DNA from: Sporosarcina ureilytica
GTDB taxonomy: Bacteria > Bacillota > Bacilli > Bacillales_A > Planococcaceae
Assembly (NCBI RefSeq): GCF_001753205.1
Contig: NZ_CP017560.1
Span: 1,736,001 to 1,800,000 of the forward strand
Direction of reading: 5' to 3'
DNA length: 64,000 nt
Under the pieces are notes generated by a model. That model made no database searches. It was not told where the DNA came from and worked only from the letters and a program-made list of their open reading frames with translations. A program made the translations under genes and the position numbers. Of this stretch, positions 35,602-45,521 are shown one piece after another; within the stretch, counting starts at the first letter, position 1, and each line of letters starts with the position of its first letter.

Positions 35602-36399
35602 GTGGGAGAAGCAATTGTAATAACATCGGGTAAAGGTGGTGTCGGTAAGACGACGACAACGGCTAACCTTGGAACGGCACTTGCGCTCCAAGGAAAGAAG
35701 GTTTGTCTCGTCGATACTGATATCGGCCTCCGTAATCTTGATGTCATCCTCGGTCTCGAAAATCGAATTATTTATGATTTAGTTGATGTCATTGAAGGGC
35801 GATGTAAGATTCACCAAGCGCTCGTAAAAGATAAACGTTTTGAGGAAGGTTTATTTTTACTGCCTGCTGCACAAACGACAGATAAAAATGCAATTAACGC
35901 GGACCAAATGAAAGTATTGGTTGAAGAGTTGAAGCGAGACTATGATTATATTTTAATCGATTGTCCTGCAGGTATTGAGCAAGGGTATAAAAACGCAGTA
36001 GCAGGTGCAGACCGAGCAATCGTTGTCACAACGCCAGAAATTTCTGCTGTTCGTGATGCGGACCGCATTATCGGTTTACTAGAACAAGAAGATATTGAAC
36101 CGCCGAAACTGATAATCAATCGAATTAAACGTAATTTAATAAACAATAATGATGCATTGGATGTCAATGATATCACAACGCATTTATCCATTGATTTATT
36201 AGGAATTATCATGGACGATGAACAAGTGATTAGTTCATCAAATAAGGGTGAACCAATTGTGATGGACCCATCAAATTCCGCTGCTCTTGGTTACCGGAAT
36301 ATTGCACGACGAATTCTTGGAGAATCCGTCCCATTAATGTCAATAGAACAAAACAGAAATGGATTTTTTAGTAAATTAAAGTCTATTTTTGTGAAATAA
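35602..36399 (+). CDS. minD: Septum site-determining ATPase MinD
   Basis: A 265-residue deviant Walker A ATPase. ITSGKGGVGKTTTTANLG carries the signature lysines; DTDIGLRNLDVILG and DYILIDCPAGIEQGY are the switch regions. The C-terminus (NGFFSKLKSIFVK) is a short amphipathic membrane-targeting helix. It recruits MinC to the membrane. The start is GTG 35602 with AAGGGGGC upstream. A terminator 60 bp downstream closes the mre-min group. Confidence 0.97.
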   Translation: MGEAIVITSGKGGVGKTTTTANLGTALALQGKKVCLVDTDIGLRNLDVILGLENRIIYDLVDVIEGRCKIHQALVKDKRFEEGLFLLPAAQTTDKNAINADQMKVLVEELKRDYDYILIDCPAGIEQGYKNAVAGADRAIVVTTPEISAVRDADRIIGLLEQEDIEPPKLIINRIKRNLINNNDALDVNDITTHLSIDLLGIIMDDEQVISSSNKGEPIVMDPSNSAALGYRNIARRILGESVPLMSIEQNRNGFFSKLKSIFVK

Positions 36400-36461
36400 A
36401 CAATTAGCTATCGACAAAAAGTCGTCGATTCAATATTAAACATTCGAAGCCAGGCCATAAT

Positions 36462-36493
36462 AACCTCTACGTCTCGTAAACGTGGGGGTTTTT
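36462..36493 (+). terminator. Terminator of the mre-min operon
   Basis: AACCTCTACGT pairs along 11 bp with ACGTGGGGGTT (two G-T pairs), with a 7-nt loop and a trailing T-run. Confidence 0.88.
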
Positions 36494-36577
36494 GTAATTC
36501 TAGTTATCTTCAACTAGAACTAGATACTATTTCTTTGTTCACCATCATATACTACAAAAAACAGGTGGTGAATCTCA

Positions 36578-37120
36578 GTGAAGTGGAAAACAAAATGGCT
36601 ACTGGCTTTCATTCTTGTACTAGGAATTGTAGGGGTTACTAAACTAGAAGAACTGGGTATTATTCACAAACCCGTTTCACAATATGTAACGACAGGGCAA
36701 GACTTTTTGGTAATGAAAAAATGGGTTGCTTCTATGTTGGACAATCCGGAAGATGAGTTGCTGGCGGTAAATTATGAAAACTCATTATTAGGTTCGTATG
36801 AATCGTTGCAACCGTTCAAAGAAGGCGTAATCATTTCTTATCCACAGCCAATTGCGATTGAGGCACAGCGGGATGGCCTCGTCATCTTTACAGGTATTAA
36901 GCGTCAAACAGGCAAGACGATAACTGTTCTTTATGATGATGGAGATGAAGTCACATATGGCTTTGTTGGTTCATTTAGCAAGCTTCCCTATACGTCAGTT
37001 AAAAGAGGAGATACACTTGCATTAATGGAGGAAGAAGCACTTTTCTTCATGGTAAAACGAGATGGTGCTAATTTAGACGCGTCGCTATTACCAGCTTACT
37101 TATCGGGTTCGGTGGAATGA
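36578..37120 (+). CDS. spoIVFA: SpoIVFA-like M23-type membrane protein
   Basis: A 180-residue protein with an N-terminal transmembrane helix (WLLAFILVLGIVGVTKL) and a C-terminal degenerate LytM/M23-like fold (GLVIFTGIKRQTGKTITVLYDDGDEVTYGFVG, then VKRGDTLALMEEEALFF). The HxH zinc residues of active M23 peptidases are not seen, fitting a regulator rather than an enzyme. SpoIVFA holds the SpoIVFB protease inactive in the outer forespore membrane. It is shorter than the B. subtilis form (264 aa). GTG 36578 follows AGGTGGTGA. It overlaps spoIVFB by four bases. Confidence 0.85.
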   Translation: MKWKTKWLLAFILVLGIVGVTKLEELGIIHKPVSQYVTTGQDFLVMKKWVASMLDNPEDELLAVNYENSLLGSYESLQPFKEGVIISYPQPIAIEAQRDGLVIFTGIKRQTGKTITVLYDDGDEVTYGFVGSFSKLPYTSVKRGDTLALMEEEALFFMVKRDGANLDASLLPAYLSGSVE

Positions 37121-37716
37121 AAGTACGCCTGCATCCTATTCTAATTCCTGTCTTTTTATTTCTACTCGTTTCGGGAAATGTATCTATTTATACGTTAATC
37201 TTCGTATCCCTTTTAATTCATGAGGCGGGACATTTAGTGGCCGCTAAAATGGTTGGTCTCCGCGTCAGGTCATGCACAATTATGCCTTACGGTGGTGAAC
37301 TAACCATTCCAGGACGACATGCTGTGCGTCGTCGTAAGCGTTTTTATGTCGCGCTTGGTGGTCCAGCTGCGACTTTGTTTTTACTTATACTTGCAATGGT
37401 CATCCCTTTTTCCGCAACGGATCTTTTAATTCGTATTCAACTTATTTTATTGGCTGTAAATTTATTACCTTTTTTGCCTCTAGATGGCGGACAGGCGTTA
37501 AGTGCATTCATTGAGAAAAAAGGTAAAGAATACGAGGCGAGACTGGCGATGATTGTTCATTCAATGATTTTTTATAGTATCGTCATCATTACGCTTAGCT
37601 TTTCATTGCCGCAGACAATTCCTTATATTGTGCTCGCTTCTTTTCTGTTAATCCAAAATATTTCCGCGTTTCGCTACCGAAAATATGAAAAAGCTTTATT
37701 TAACTTAAAGAAGTAA
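37117..37716 (+). CDS. spoIVFB: Intramembrane metalloprotease SpoIVFB, short form
   Basis: A 199-residue site-2 protease. The zinc site HEAGH is at residues 35–39 inside a membrane helix, and the third ligand motif LPLDGGQAL is near 122; four to six helices are visible. It releases pro-sigma-K in the mother cell. B. subtilis SpoIVFB (288 aa) carries a C-terminal CBS domain for ATP-sensitive substrate binding; here the protein ends just after the last membrane helix (FRYRKYEKALFNLKK), so that domain is missing. It overlaps spoIVFA (ATGA). Confidence 0.88.
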   Translation: MKVRLHPILIPVFLFLLVSGNVSIYTLIFVSLLIHEAGHLVAAKMVGLRVRSCTIMPYGGELTIPGRHAVRRRKRFYVALGGPAATLFLLILAMVIPFSATDLLIRIQLILLAVNLLPFLPLDGGQALSAFIEKKGKEYEARLAMIVHSMIFYSIVIITLSFSLPQTIPYIVLASFLLIQNISAFRYRKYEKALFNLKK

Positions 37717-37789
37717 GTTGCTGATGCTCAGGTATTTTCCGTATTATACTTAAGCCACCGGCAATTTTCATAGATTTTTTAAATAACTG

Positions 37790-37818
37790 TTGACGAAACA
37801 ATTTATCCGTGATAATAT
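37790..37818 (+). promoter_or_regulatory. Promoter of the rplU-prp-rpmA operon
   Basis: TTGACG (37790–37795) and TAATAT (37813–37818) are separated by exactly 17 bp, a strong sigma-A type promoter fitting ribosomal protein genes. Confidence 0.8.
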
Positions 37819-37829
37819 TTTAATGTTAT

Positions 37830-37925
37830 TGTTTGTAGCGCACCCGTGCTACAACCGCTCTGAAAAGGTATAAGCGTCCGATAGGAACACCTTTTAAGGC
37901 GAGTCTTAGTAATAGAGGAGGTGCA
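37830..37925 (+). ncRNA. L21 leader (autoregulatory 5' UTR of rplU)
   Basis: The 5' UTR between the promoter and rplU holds GTAGC-gcacccgt-GCTAC and a second stem AAAGGT/ACCTTT with further pairing between. Position and shape match the L21 leader that binds ribosomal protein L21 in Bacillales. I recognise it by position and hairpins, not by a covariance search. Confidence 0.7.
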
Positions 37926-37928
37926 AGT

Positions 37929-38237
37929 ATGTACGCAATTATTGAAACTGGTGGAAAACAAATTAAAGTTGAACAAGGTCAAGAAATCTACGTTGAAAAA
38001 GTAGCTGGTGAAGCTAACGACGTTGTTACATTTGACAAAGTTCTTTTCGTAGGCGGCGACGACGTAAAAGTTGGTGCTCCTTACGTAGAAGGTGCTTCTG
38101 TTACAGCGAAAGTTGTAGAACAGGGCCGTGGTAAAAAAATTACGATTTTCACTTATAAGCCAAAAAATAATGATGCCAAGAAAAAAGGTCATCGTCAGCC
38201 ATACACTAAAGTTGTAATCGAAGGCATTAACGCATAA
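37929..38237 (+). CDS. rplU: 50S ribosomal protein L21
   Basis: A 102-residue protein starting [18 protein letters not shown] and ending [17 protein letters not shown], typical bL21 from end to end. It binds 23S rRNA. AGAGGAGG precedes ATG 37929. It is the first gene of the L21-Prp-L27 operon and is probably autoregulated through its leader. Confidence 0.98.
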   Translation: MYAIIETGGKQIKVEQGQEIYVEKVAGEANDVVTFDKVLFVGGDDVKVGAPYVEGASVTAKVVEQGRGKKITIFTYKPKNNDAKKKGHRQPYTKVVIEGINA

Positions 38238-38243
38238 TCGACT

Positions 38244-38573
38244 ATGATTAAAGTGAAGATTGAAAAAGGGCAATCAGACCGCATTAAATCATTCGAAATG
38301 TCTGGACATGCTCATTTCGCTGAACATGGAAAAGACTTAGTGTGTGCCGGCGCATCTGCCGTGTCATTTGGTGCCCTAAATGCCGTTATTGCATTAACAG
38401 GGAATACACCTACGATTGACCAAGGCGCAGATGGCGGTTACTTAAAAGTTATTTTTTCTGAAGATGAAATCGAGAATGACGACATTCAATTGATTATAAA
38501 AGCGATGATTGTTTCTTTGCAGACGATTGAACAAGACTACGGGCAACATATAAAAATCATCTTCAAGAAGTAG
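38244..38573 (+). CDS. prp: Ribosomal-processing cysteine protease Prp
   Basis: A 109-residue protease (YsxB family) that removes the N-terminal extension of L27. The catalytic His (SGHAHFAEHGKDLVCAG) and Cys in VCAGASAVSFGALNAV are both present. It lies between rplU and rpmA, six bases after rplU. The substrate motif is visible in the downstream L27, so enzyme and substrate are made from one transcript. Confidence 0.95.
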   Translation: MIKVKIEKGQSDRIKSFEMSGHAHFAEHGKDLVCAGASAVSFGALNAVIALTGNTPTIDQGADGGYLKVIFSEDEIENDDIQLIIKAMIVSLQTIEQDYGQHIKIIFKK

Positions 38574-38585
38574 GAGGTGGCACAC

Positions 38586-38876
38586 ATGCTACGTTTAGAT
38601 CTCCAGTTTTTCGCATCGAAAAAAGGAGCGGGTTCTACAAAGAACGGTCGTGACTCTGAAGCGAAACGTCTAGGCGCAAAACGCGCTGATGGACAATTCG
38701 TAACAGGTGGTTCGATTCTTTACCGTCAACGCGGAACAAAAATTCACCCAGGTGAAAACGTTGGTCGCGGAAGCGACGATACACTATTCGCAAAAATCGA
38801 TGGTATCGTACGTTTCGAACGTCTAGGACGCTCAAAAACAAAAGTAAGCGTTTATGCTGAAGCACAAGAAGCATAA
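38586..38876 (+). CDS. rpmA: 50S ribosomal protein L27 with cleavable N-terminal extension
   Basis: A 96-residue bL27. The N-terminus [14 protein letters not shown] is the Firmicutes-type precursor cut by Prp after the two Phe, exposing ASKKGAGST at the peptidyl transferase centre. The body ([34 protein letters not shown]) is standard. ATG 38586 is chosen over GTG 38577 because AGGAGGTGG stands directly before it and the precursor begins MLRLDLQFF in relatives. Confidence 0.97.
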   Translation: MLRLDLQFFASKKGAGSTKNGRDSEAKRLGAKRADGQFVTGGSILYRQRGTKIHPGENVGRGSDDTLFAKIDGIVRFERLGRSKTKVSVYAEAQEA

Positions 38877-38887
38877 ATCTTCATAAT

Positions 38888-38923
38888 AAAGACTGCATGA
38901 TACACTCATGCAGTCTTTTTATT
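38888..38923 (+). terminator. Terminator of the rplU operon
   Basis: AAAGACTGCATGA pairs with TCATGCAGTCTTT around TACAC and ends in a T-tract. The rest of 38924–39179 holds no gene; it contains a short direct repeat (AGAGGmATTTAAAC at 38945 and 38966) and a TATACT −10-like box near 39142. Confidence 0.9.
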
Positions 38924-39179
38924 GTTGTTTATTTTGGACCAATGAGAGGCATTTAAACACGCTAGAGAGGAATTTAAACCAAAGCGCGGTATTCGAGTCT
39001 TCAAGAGTGTAGTTCACCTATAAAACATTCCAGAGGTTGAATGGAATTTAATTGCGTTGACTGGGCGTGCACGGACTCAAAAATAAAATGAACTTATGTA
39101 TTGGAGCATTTAATTTTACGTAAAAAGGAAAAGTAATGCTATACTTATATTTACAACTAGAGAGATGGAGTGAGGGATT

Positions 39180-39698
39180 ATGAAGGAAGAGCAGCTAACC
39201 TTAGCGCAGGCGTTGAAGTTCACGCGTCATGACTTTTTAAACGACCTCCAAATCATACTAATGAATATCGATTTAGGGAATACTGAGCGAGCAAAGAAAA
39301 CAATTTTAGCGACTACCAATAAAATGAAGCAACATTCATTGTTATCCTCGTTAAGTTTACCGAGAACAGAAATATGGTTGGCAACTTTCGAGTGGATACA
39401 TACTTCTTTTGATAAATTGTTAACATGTCATGTAAAAGCTCCTATTTCAAATGTGAGCGATGACGACCTCGTTTCATCTTTACAAAAATTGATTAAACAA
39501 GTTGAAAATGTGTTAGATCCTCTTTCGGAGTATGAAGCTCATTTTGATATTTTATCAGTCAAAGAAGAATGGGCAATTATAATGTCAGTGACAGGCAAAT
39601 TACCAAAACTAGAAGCTAAGTCGAGAAAAGAAAAGACTTTTACAATTGAAGAGAAATTTGCAGAGAATTTATGGACGTTCACAATACGTGGACGATAG
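39180..39698 (+). CDS. spo0B: Sporulation phosphotransferase Spo0B
   Basis: A 172-residue protein. The phospho-acceptor helix is LKFTRHDFLNDLQII with His17, and a divergent ATPase-like C-terminal lobe follows. Spo0B passes phosphate from Spo0F to Spo0A in the sporulation phosphorelay. The weak conservation outside the His motif is normal for the family; position between rpmA and obg is diagnostic. It is 12 bp from obg. Confidence 0.9.
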   Translation: MKEEQLTLAQALKFTRHDFLNDLQIILMNIDLGNTERAKKTILATTNKMKQHSLLSSLSLPRTEIWLATFEWIHTSFDKLLTCHVKAPISNVSDDDLVSSLQKLIKQVENVLDPLSEYEAHFDILSVKEEWAIIMSVTGKLPKLEAKSRKEKTFTIEEKFAENLWTFTIRGR

Positions 39699-40997
<1,299 letters not shown>

Positions 40998-41023
40998 AAT
41001 GACTTGAATGTTGGAGTGATGTT

Positions 41024-41479
41024 ATGAAGCGATTAGGAGAGGGGCGTTTTTATCTAGTAAGAGAAGATGTCTTGACAGAATCCATGCTTAAAACGATTGA
41101 AGTAAAGAAGTTATTGGCATCAGGTGAAGCATCTACCATTCAAGAAGCAACGAAAAACATTGGGTTATCCCGAAGTGCTTTTTATAAATACCGTGATACT
41201 GTATTTCCGTTTGAATCTGTTGCACGGGAGAGAATCTTGACGATCTTTATCCAATTGGAAGATCGAAAAGGTTCTCTTGCAACACTTTTAAGCATTGTGT
41301 CAGAAGCCAAGTGTAATGTGTTGACGATACACCAAACAATCCCTGTTCAAGGGCGGGCAAACGTTACATTATCATTAGATGTCACTGCGATGGCCATAAA
41401 AATGGACAGTTTTATACAACGATTGAAATCACCTGATTTCGTGGAATCAGCTTCCGTCATTAGTTCGGGAGCTTTGTAA
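41024..41479 (+). CDS. pheB: ACT-domain protein PheB
   Basis: A 151-residue protein with an N-terminal helix-turn-helix-like region (TIQEATKNIGLSRSAFYKYRDTV) and a C-terminal ACT domain (LTIFIQLEDRKGSLATLLSIVSEAKCNVLTIHQ). It was once named chorismate mutase B, but no mutase motif is visible. It lies between obg and pheA as in B. subtilis. It may sense phenylalanine. Confidence 0.9.
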   Translation: MKRLGEGRFYLVREDVLTESMLKTIEVKKLLASGEASTIQEATKNIGLSRSAFYKYRDTVFPFESVARERILTIFIQLEDRKGSLATLLSIVSEAKCNVLTIHQTIPVQGRANVTLSLDVTAMAIKMDSFIQRLKSPDFVESASVISSGAL

Positions 41480-41495
41480 AGGGGAGGAAATAAGA

Positions 41496-42383
41496 TTGAG
41501 TGATCATGATTATACACCGATAATTGCGTATCTTGGGCCAGAAGCATCCTTTACGCACGTCGCTGCAAATGAATTATTTGGTTCAGATGGTTTATCTGCA
41601 AAACCTACGATACCTGACTGTGTGGAGGCTGTTAGTTCTGGACGGGCTACTTATGCAGTCGTCCCGCTTGAAAATGCATTGGAAGGGTCAGTGCCGCTTA
41701 CGATTGACTATATGTTTAATGAACGTGACTTGTTTATTAATGCGGAGTTATCGATTCCAATACAACAACATTTAATGGTCAATCAAGCACAAGCGGATGC
41801 TTTGGATTCAATAGAGTCCGTCCATTCGCATCCTCATGCGCTCGCTCAGTGTCATAAATATTTATTATATCAATATCGAGGGGTTCCATTAATTCAATCG
41901 ACCTCGACTGCGGCAGCAGCAAAGTATGTATCTGAAAACCCAGATAAAAAGATTGCAGCTATCGGGAATCGACTAGCGTGTGAGAAATATAATTTACATA
42001 TGGCAGAAGAAAATATTCATGATTTTCATTTTAATCACACGCGGTTTGTTGTATTGTCCCAACGAAACGGAAAACTAGAGAAGCGTGGGCATACGGAAAT
42101 GCCAAAAACGACTTTGATGGTTAAGTTACCGAAAGATGATCGACCAGGTGTCCTTCACCAAGTGTTATCCGTCTTTTCATGGCGAAAATTAAACCTAACT
42201 AAAATTGAATCTCGTCCTTTAAAAACAGGGTTAGGAAATTATTTCTTTATCATCGATGTTTTGGAAGACGAAGAGGCTCCATTAATGAAAGGAGCGATGG
42301 AAGAATTAAAAGCACTAGATTGTTCCGTCCGTTCTTTTGGTACATATTATTCATATGAACAGCAACCGATACGTCCAAAATAA
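41496..42383 (+). CDS. pheA: Prephenate dehydratase
   Basis: A 295-residue enzyme that turns prephenate into phenylpyruvate. IAYLGPEASFTHVAA, VVPLENALEGSV, VHSHPHALAQCHKYL and STAAAAKYV are the catalytic-domain signatures. The C-terminal ACT domain has DRPGVLHQVLSVFSWRKLNLTKIESRP, the Phe feedback site. TTG 41496 follows GGGGAGG with 8-nt spacing. A terminator hairpin overlaps the last codons. Confidence 0.96.
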   Translation: MSDHDYTPIIAYLGPEASFTHVAANELFGSDGLSAKPTIPDCVEAVSSGRATYAVVPLENALEGSVPLTIDYMFNERDLFINAELSIPIQQHLMVNQAQADALDSIESVHSHPHALAQCHKYLLYQYRGVPLIQSTSTAAAAKYVSENPDKKIAAIGNRLACEKYNLHMAEENIHDFHFNHTRFVVLSQRNGKLEKRGHTEMPKTTLMVKLPKDDRPGVLHQVLSVFSWRKLNLTKIESRPLKTGLGNYFFIIDVLEDEEAPLMKGAMEELKALDCSVRSFGTYYSYEQQPIRPK

Positions 42384-42400
42384 GGATGTATCGGTTTTTG
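42365..42400 (+). terminator. Terminator of the obg-pheBA genes
   Basis: AACCGATACGTCC pairs with GGATGTATCGGTT (one G-T) around a loop that includes the pheA stop, then TTTTT follows. Confidence 0.9.
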
Positions 42401-42516
42401 CATAATGATAATTCCCTCGCATATAAATGGTGACAAGGGATATCCGTTTGAAAAAAAGGGTAACACAGGCGGATGTCTAGTCATACGATGGATTGATGGA
42501 AGGGGGAAGTTTTGTA

Positions 42517-43650
42517 GTGGATGTCCATATTGTTCAAAGAGGCGATACACTCTGGAAAATCGCTAGGCAGCACGGAATTTCATTCGAGGAATTGAAACGG
42601 GTGAACGCACATCTGGCCAATCCAGATTATATAGTTCCGGGAATGAAAATTTTTCTACCTAATAAAGTACAAGGGAAGGGAGAAGTTAACAAACCGAGTA
42701 CAAGTGGGGGTAAGTTGAATAAGGTAGAGAAAGTCGAAAGTGTTAAAAAAGTAGAAAAAGTGCCGGTGAAACCACCTGTTTCTTTGCCGCAAGCACATCA
42801 AGTGCCCAGAGAACCTGTTCCAATACCGGTTACACCGAAAGCACCCAAATTGACCTCAAAGCCCGTAGAGGAATCAAAGGCTGCACCGCTGAAAGCTACA
42901 AAGCCGATAGTAGAGCAGGCAAAACCAACACCAACACCAACACCGGCTCCAGCGCCAACTCCGCCGCCTGCACAAGCGCCAATGCAGCCGACGTTTCCAA
43001 TGCAACCTTATCCATATACTCTAATTGGAATCCCATGTGGATGGCTTCCGATTTATGATGCGGATTGTTATCCACATGTTCATCCTGGTCAAATGCATCC
43101 GATGCCACCGCCACAACCGCCAATGACACAATTACCAGTACAGGAGTCAACACATTTTCGTCCATCCGCACGGCCAAGTGTTCCGGAGAAGGGGATGGAG
43201 ATGGAGTCCCCAATGATTGGAAAAGAAACATTTCCAGGATTTATATCACCACCAGCGCCACCGGTATTACATTTTCCATCGCCAGGACCAGAGTTAATGC
43301 CGTCAATAGAATCGCCAACTCATCAGATGCCTAAGGCGAAACCTGAAGTAAAACCTGAAGTGAAACCTGAAGCAAGACCAAAGCCAGCACCGACACCAGC
43401 GCCGCGACCACTACCGCCAGCTACTGAAATGCCAATGCAGCCAGTGCCGGTTCCAGATTGGTCGTATCCTCAAAGTATGTATCCGGTTCATGCGGGACAG
43501 TCGTCTCCATGCGGCTGTAGTCAATTTGCACCGATGCCTTTACCAGTGCAACAACATCCTTTTTGTAATGCTTGCAATCAACCGATAGGGCCGCATCCGA
43601 TGCAACCGATGCCATATCCAATTCCAAATTACTGGCATGGAATGTATTAA
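42517..43650 (+). CDS. safA: SafA-like spore morphogenesis protein
   Basis: A 377-residue protein with an N-terminal LysM domain (VQRGDTLWKIARQHGISFEELKRVN and PDYIVPGMKIFLP, residues 5–48). The rest is low-complexity Pro/Met/Lys/His-rich sequence with short repeats (PTPTPAPAP; KPEVKPEVKPEARP), ending in Cys-containing MPMQP motifs. SafA builds the inner coat and cortex-coat interface with SpoVID. GTG 42517 gives the SafA-like start MDVHIVQRG and lies nine bases after GGGGGA; the frame is open from 42493. Composition of the tail makes homology there unreliable. Confidence 0.85.
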   Translation: MDVHIVQRGDTLWKIARQHGISFEELKRVNAHLANPDYIVPGMKIFLPNKVQGKGEVNKPSTSGGKLNKVEKVESVKKVEKVPVKPPVSLPQAHQVPREPVPIPVTPKAPKLTSKPVEESKAAPLKATKPIVEQAKPTPTPTPAPAPTPPPAQAPMQPTFPMQPYPYTLIGIPCGWLPIYDADCYPHVHPGQMHPMPPPQPPMTQLPVQESTHFRPSARPSVPEKGMEMESPMIGKETFPGFISPPAPPVLHFPSPGPELMPSIESPTHQMPKAKPEVKPEVKPEARPKPAPTPAPRPLPPATEMPMQPVPVPDWSYPQSMYPVHAGQSSPCGCSQFAPMPLPVQQHPFCNACNQPIGPHPMQPMPYPIPNYWHGMY

Positions 43651-44524
43651 GCGTATGATCGTGAAAGGGAAAGCGGAACAAATTAATAATAATGTTTGGA
43701 AACTTGAAAGAAATGGTCATTATTACTCGGTGAAACATTATGATTCTTCATCGACTTTATTTAAAGTGAATGCAATCCATGAAAAACTACGTTCACTTTC
43801 ATTTCCACATATTATTTCGGTCATACCTAGTGAACATCCGTTACTCTTTACACAACCATGGCTTAGGAAAGCAAAGGCTGTCAATTTTAAAAAACGAGCC
43901 GATCGAACAGAATCGCTCGAAGCACTTATTGAATTACATGAAACGCAATCGCAATATGATTGGAAGGCAGCGGATTATTTGCATGAATATCCATTAATTT
44001 CGAAATGGGAAGATCGTTTATTTCGATTTGAGTCAATACGCGAAGCTTGCGAAATGTATATTGGCAAAGCCGCAGTAGATGACATTATTTTTTATGCAGA
44101 AAGTGCACTTCGTATTGTTCGTAAGTCGTATAATCAAGAGGAAAATATTACATTGCTCCATGGAGATGTCGTTCATCATAATATTTTGCGAGATCGAAAG
44201 GGAATCATTCGTTTTATTGATTTTGATCTAGCTTGTACTGGACCGTCTGGAACAGAGATCGCTTTATGGATGCATCGTGTTTTACCGCAAATTGATTATG
44301 ATTTGACATTTTTATTAAATGAACAACCTTCATTAAAAGCGTTAGAAAAATCGTCTTTAAACCTATTGCTTTATCCAAATGAATTATTACGAGAATGGCT
44401 CCATTTTTTCTCTTTATCGAAAAATGCGCAAGAAAGGCAATTGAAAAATATGCTCCCTTTTACAGAGTCCGCACTCTCACATTGGCCAAAATTATGGTAT
44501 AATGTAGAACGGATAAAAAACTAG
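43637..44524 (+). CDS. CotS/YutH-like kinase-fold spore coat protein
   Basis: A 295-residue protein of the aminoglycoside phosphotransferase (APH)-like fold. The catalytic loop LLHGDVVHHNIL near 177 (HGDxxxxN) and the metal site FIDFDLA near 197 are intact. N-lobe strands (NNNVWKLERNGHYYSVKHY) include the usual lysine. CotS-family proteins sit in spore coats and several are thought to modify coat components; B. subtilis has one (ysxE) between spoVID and valS. Here such a gene follows safA instead, overlapping its end by 14 bp. The start may be ATG 43637 or ATG 43655; neither has a good ribosome site. Confidence 0.72.
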   Translation: MECIKRMIVKGKAEQINNNVWKLERNGHYYSVKHYDSSSTLFKVNAIHEKLRSLSFPHIISVIPSEHPLLFTQPWLRKAKAVNFKKRADRTESLEALIELHETQSQYDWKAADYLHEYPLISKWEDRLFRFESIREACEMYIGKAAVDDIIFYAESALRIVRKSYNQEENITLLHGDVVHHNILRDRKGIIRFIDFDLACTGPSGTEIALWMHRVLPQIDYDLTFLLNEQPSLKALEKSSLNLLLYPNELLREWLHFFSLSKNAQERQLKNMLPFTESALSHWPKLWYNVERIKN

Positions 44525-44535
44525 GGGGTTGCATG

Positions 44536-45255
44536 ATGGCAGGGCATTCCAAATGGAATAATATTAAAAACCGTAAAGGCGCGCAAGATGCAAAGCGCGG
44601 TAAAATATTTCAAAAAATATCTCGAGAAATTTATATGGCAGCGAAACAGGGCGCAGATCCAGACATGAACCCTGCTTTACGTTTAGCGATTGAAAAAGCG
44701 AAAAGTGCAAACGTACCTAATGATGTCGTAAAACGTGCACTAGACAAAGCGTCGGGTGCAGGCAATGATGAAAACTATGAAGAAGTCATTTACGAAGGTT
44801 ACGGCCCGAATGGCGTAGCAGTTCTCGTTTATTGCTTAACTGATAATAGAAACCGAACGGCACCGAATATTCGTGTTGCATTTACGCGAAATGGTGGAAA
44901 CTTAGGTTCAAGTGGATCGGTTGCGTATATGTTTGATCGTAAAGGTCGTCTGATGATTGAAAGAACGGAAGACACGGATGAAGATATGATTATGCTCGCG
45001 GCACTTGAGGCTGGTGCAGAAGATATTGAATCTAGTGAAGAAGGTTTTGAAATTATCACAGAAGCAGCTGATTTCTTACAAGTTAAAAACGAGTTAGAAG
45101 AATCAGGTATTGAGTTTGTTTCGGCTGATATTGAAATGATACCTTCCATGCATACCGCAATTCCGGAAGAGAGCGAAGAACAGTTTGAAAAAATGCTCGA
45201 CATGCTGGAAGACGATGATGACGTGCAAAACGTTTATCATAATGCGGCTGAGTAA
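44536..45255 (+). CDS. yebC: YebC/PmpR-family protein
   Basis: A 239-residue cytoplasmic protein starting MAGHSKWNNIKNRKGAQDAKRG, the TACO1/YebC signature, with the expected three-domain length and acidic middle (EDTDEDMIMLAALEAGAED). Family members are reported as transcription regulators and more recently as factors easing ribosome stalling at prolines. ATG 44536 follows GGGGG at good spacing; the ATG three bases earlier is an alternative. Confidence 0.95.
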   Translation: MAGHSKWNNIKNRKGAQDAKRGKIFQKISREIYMAAKQGADPDMNPALRLAIEKAKSANVPNDVVKRALDKASGAGNDENYEEVIYEGYGPNGVAVLVYCLTDNRNRTAPNIRVAFTRNGGNLGSSGSVAYMFDRKGRLMIERTEDTDEDMIMLAALEAGAEDIESSEEGFEIITEAADFLQVKNELEESGIEFVSADIEMIPSMHTAIPEESEEQFEKMLDMLEDDDDVQNVYHNAAE

Positions 45256-45281
45256 TCAACAGCTTAGTTCAAATGATTTTG

Positions 45282-45328
45282 GAAGACACTAGTTTATAGG
45301 TTTATCTATAAATTAGTGTCTTTTTTGA
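45282..45328 (+). terminator. Terminator of yebC
   Basis: AAGACACTAGTTTATAG and CTATAAATTAGTGTCTT form a long stem with GTTTAT as the loop, then TTTTTT. Confidence 0.92.
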
Positions 45329-45432
45329 TGATACGGGCTCAAAATCCAACGCTTCAAAGAAATATCTGTCATTTTCAGCATCCTATCGCTGCTTTTTTTA
45401 TAAAAATCATGCAAATTATATAATAGTAAAAA

Positions 45433-45461
45433 TTGCGGGATTTTCGGAGTAATTGTATAAT
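45433..45461 (+). promoter_or_regulatory. Promoter of the small gene at 45522
   Basis: TTGCGG (45433–45438) and a perfect TATAAT (45456–45461) are separated by 17 bp. The 5' UTR of about 55 nt contains a small ACAC/GTGT hairpin. Confidence 0.7.
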
Positions 45462-45521
45462 TAAACCCTACACACAGTGACAGGTGTGGCAAATTGAATA
45501 ATTTAAAAGGAGTGTAGAAAA

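Noticed and set aside
38945..38979. Direct repeat AGAGGmATTTAAAC, two copies 21 bp apart
   Set aside because: Only two short imperfect copies upstream of spo0B; too little to call an operator or repeat family.
42900..43450. Pro-rich repetitive coding region of safA as a possible DNA repeat or recombination product
   Set aside because: Low-complexity tails are normal for SafA-type coat proteins, and the frame is uninterrupted.
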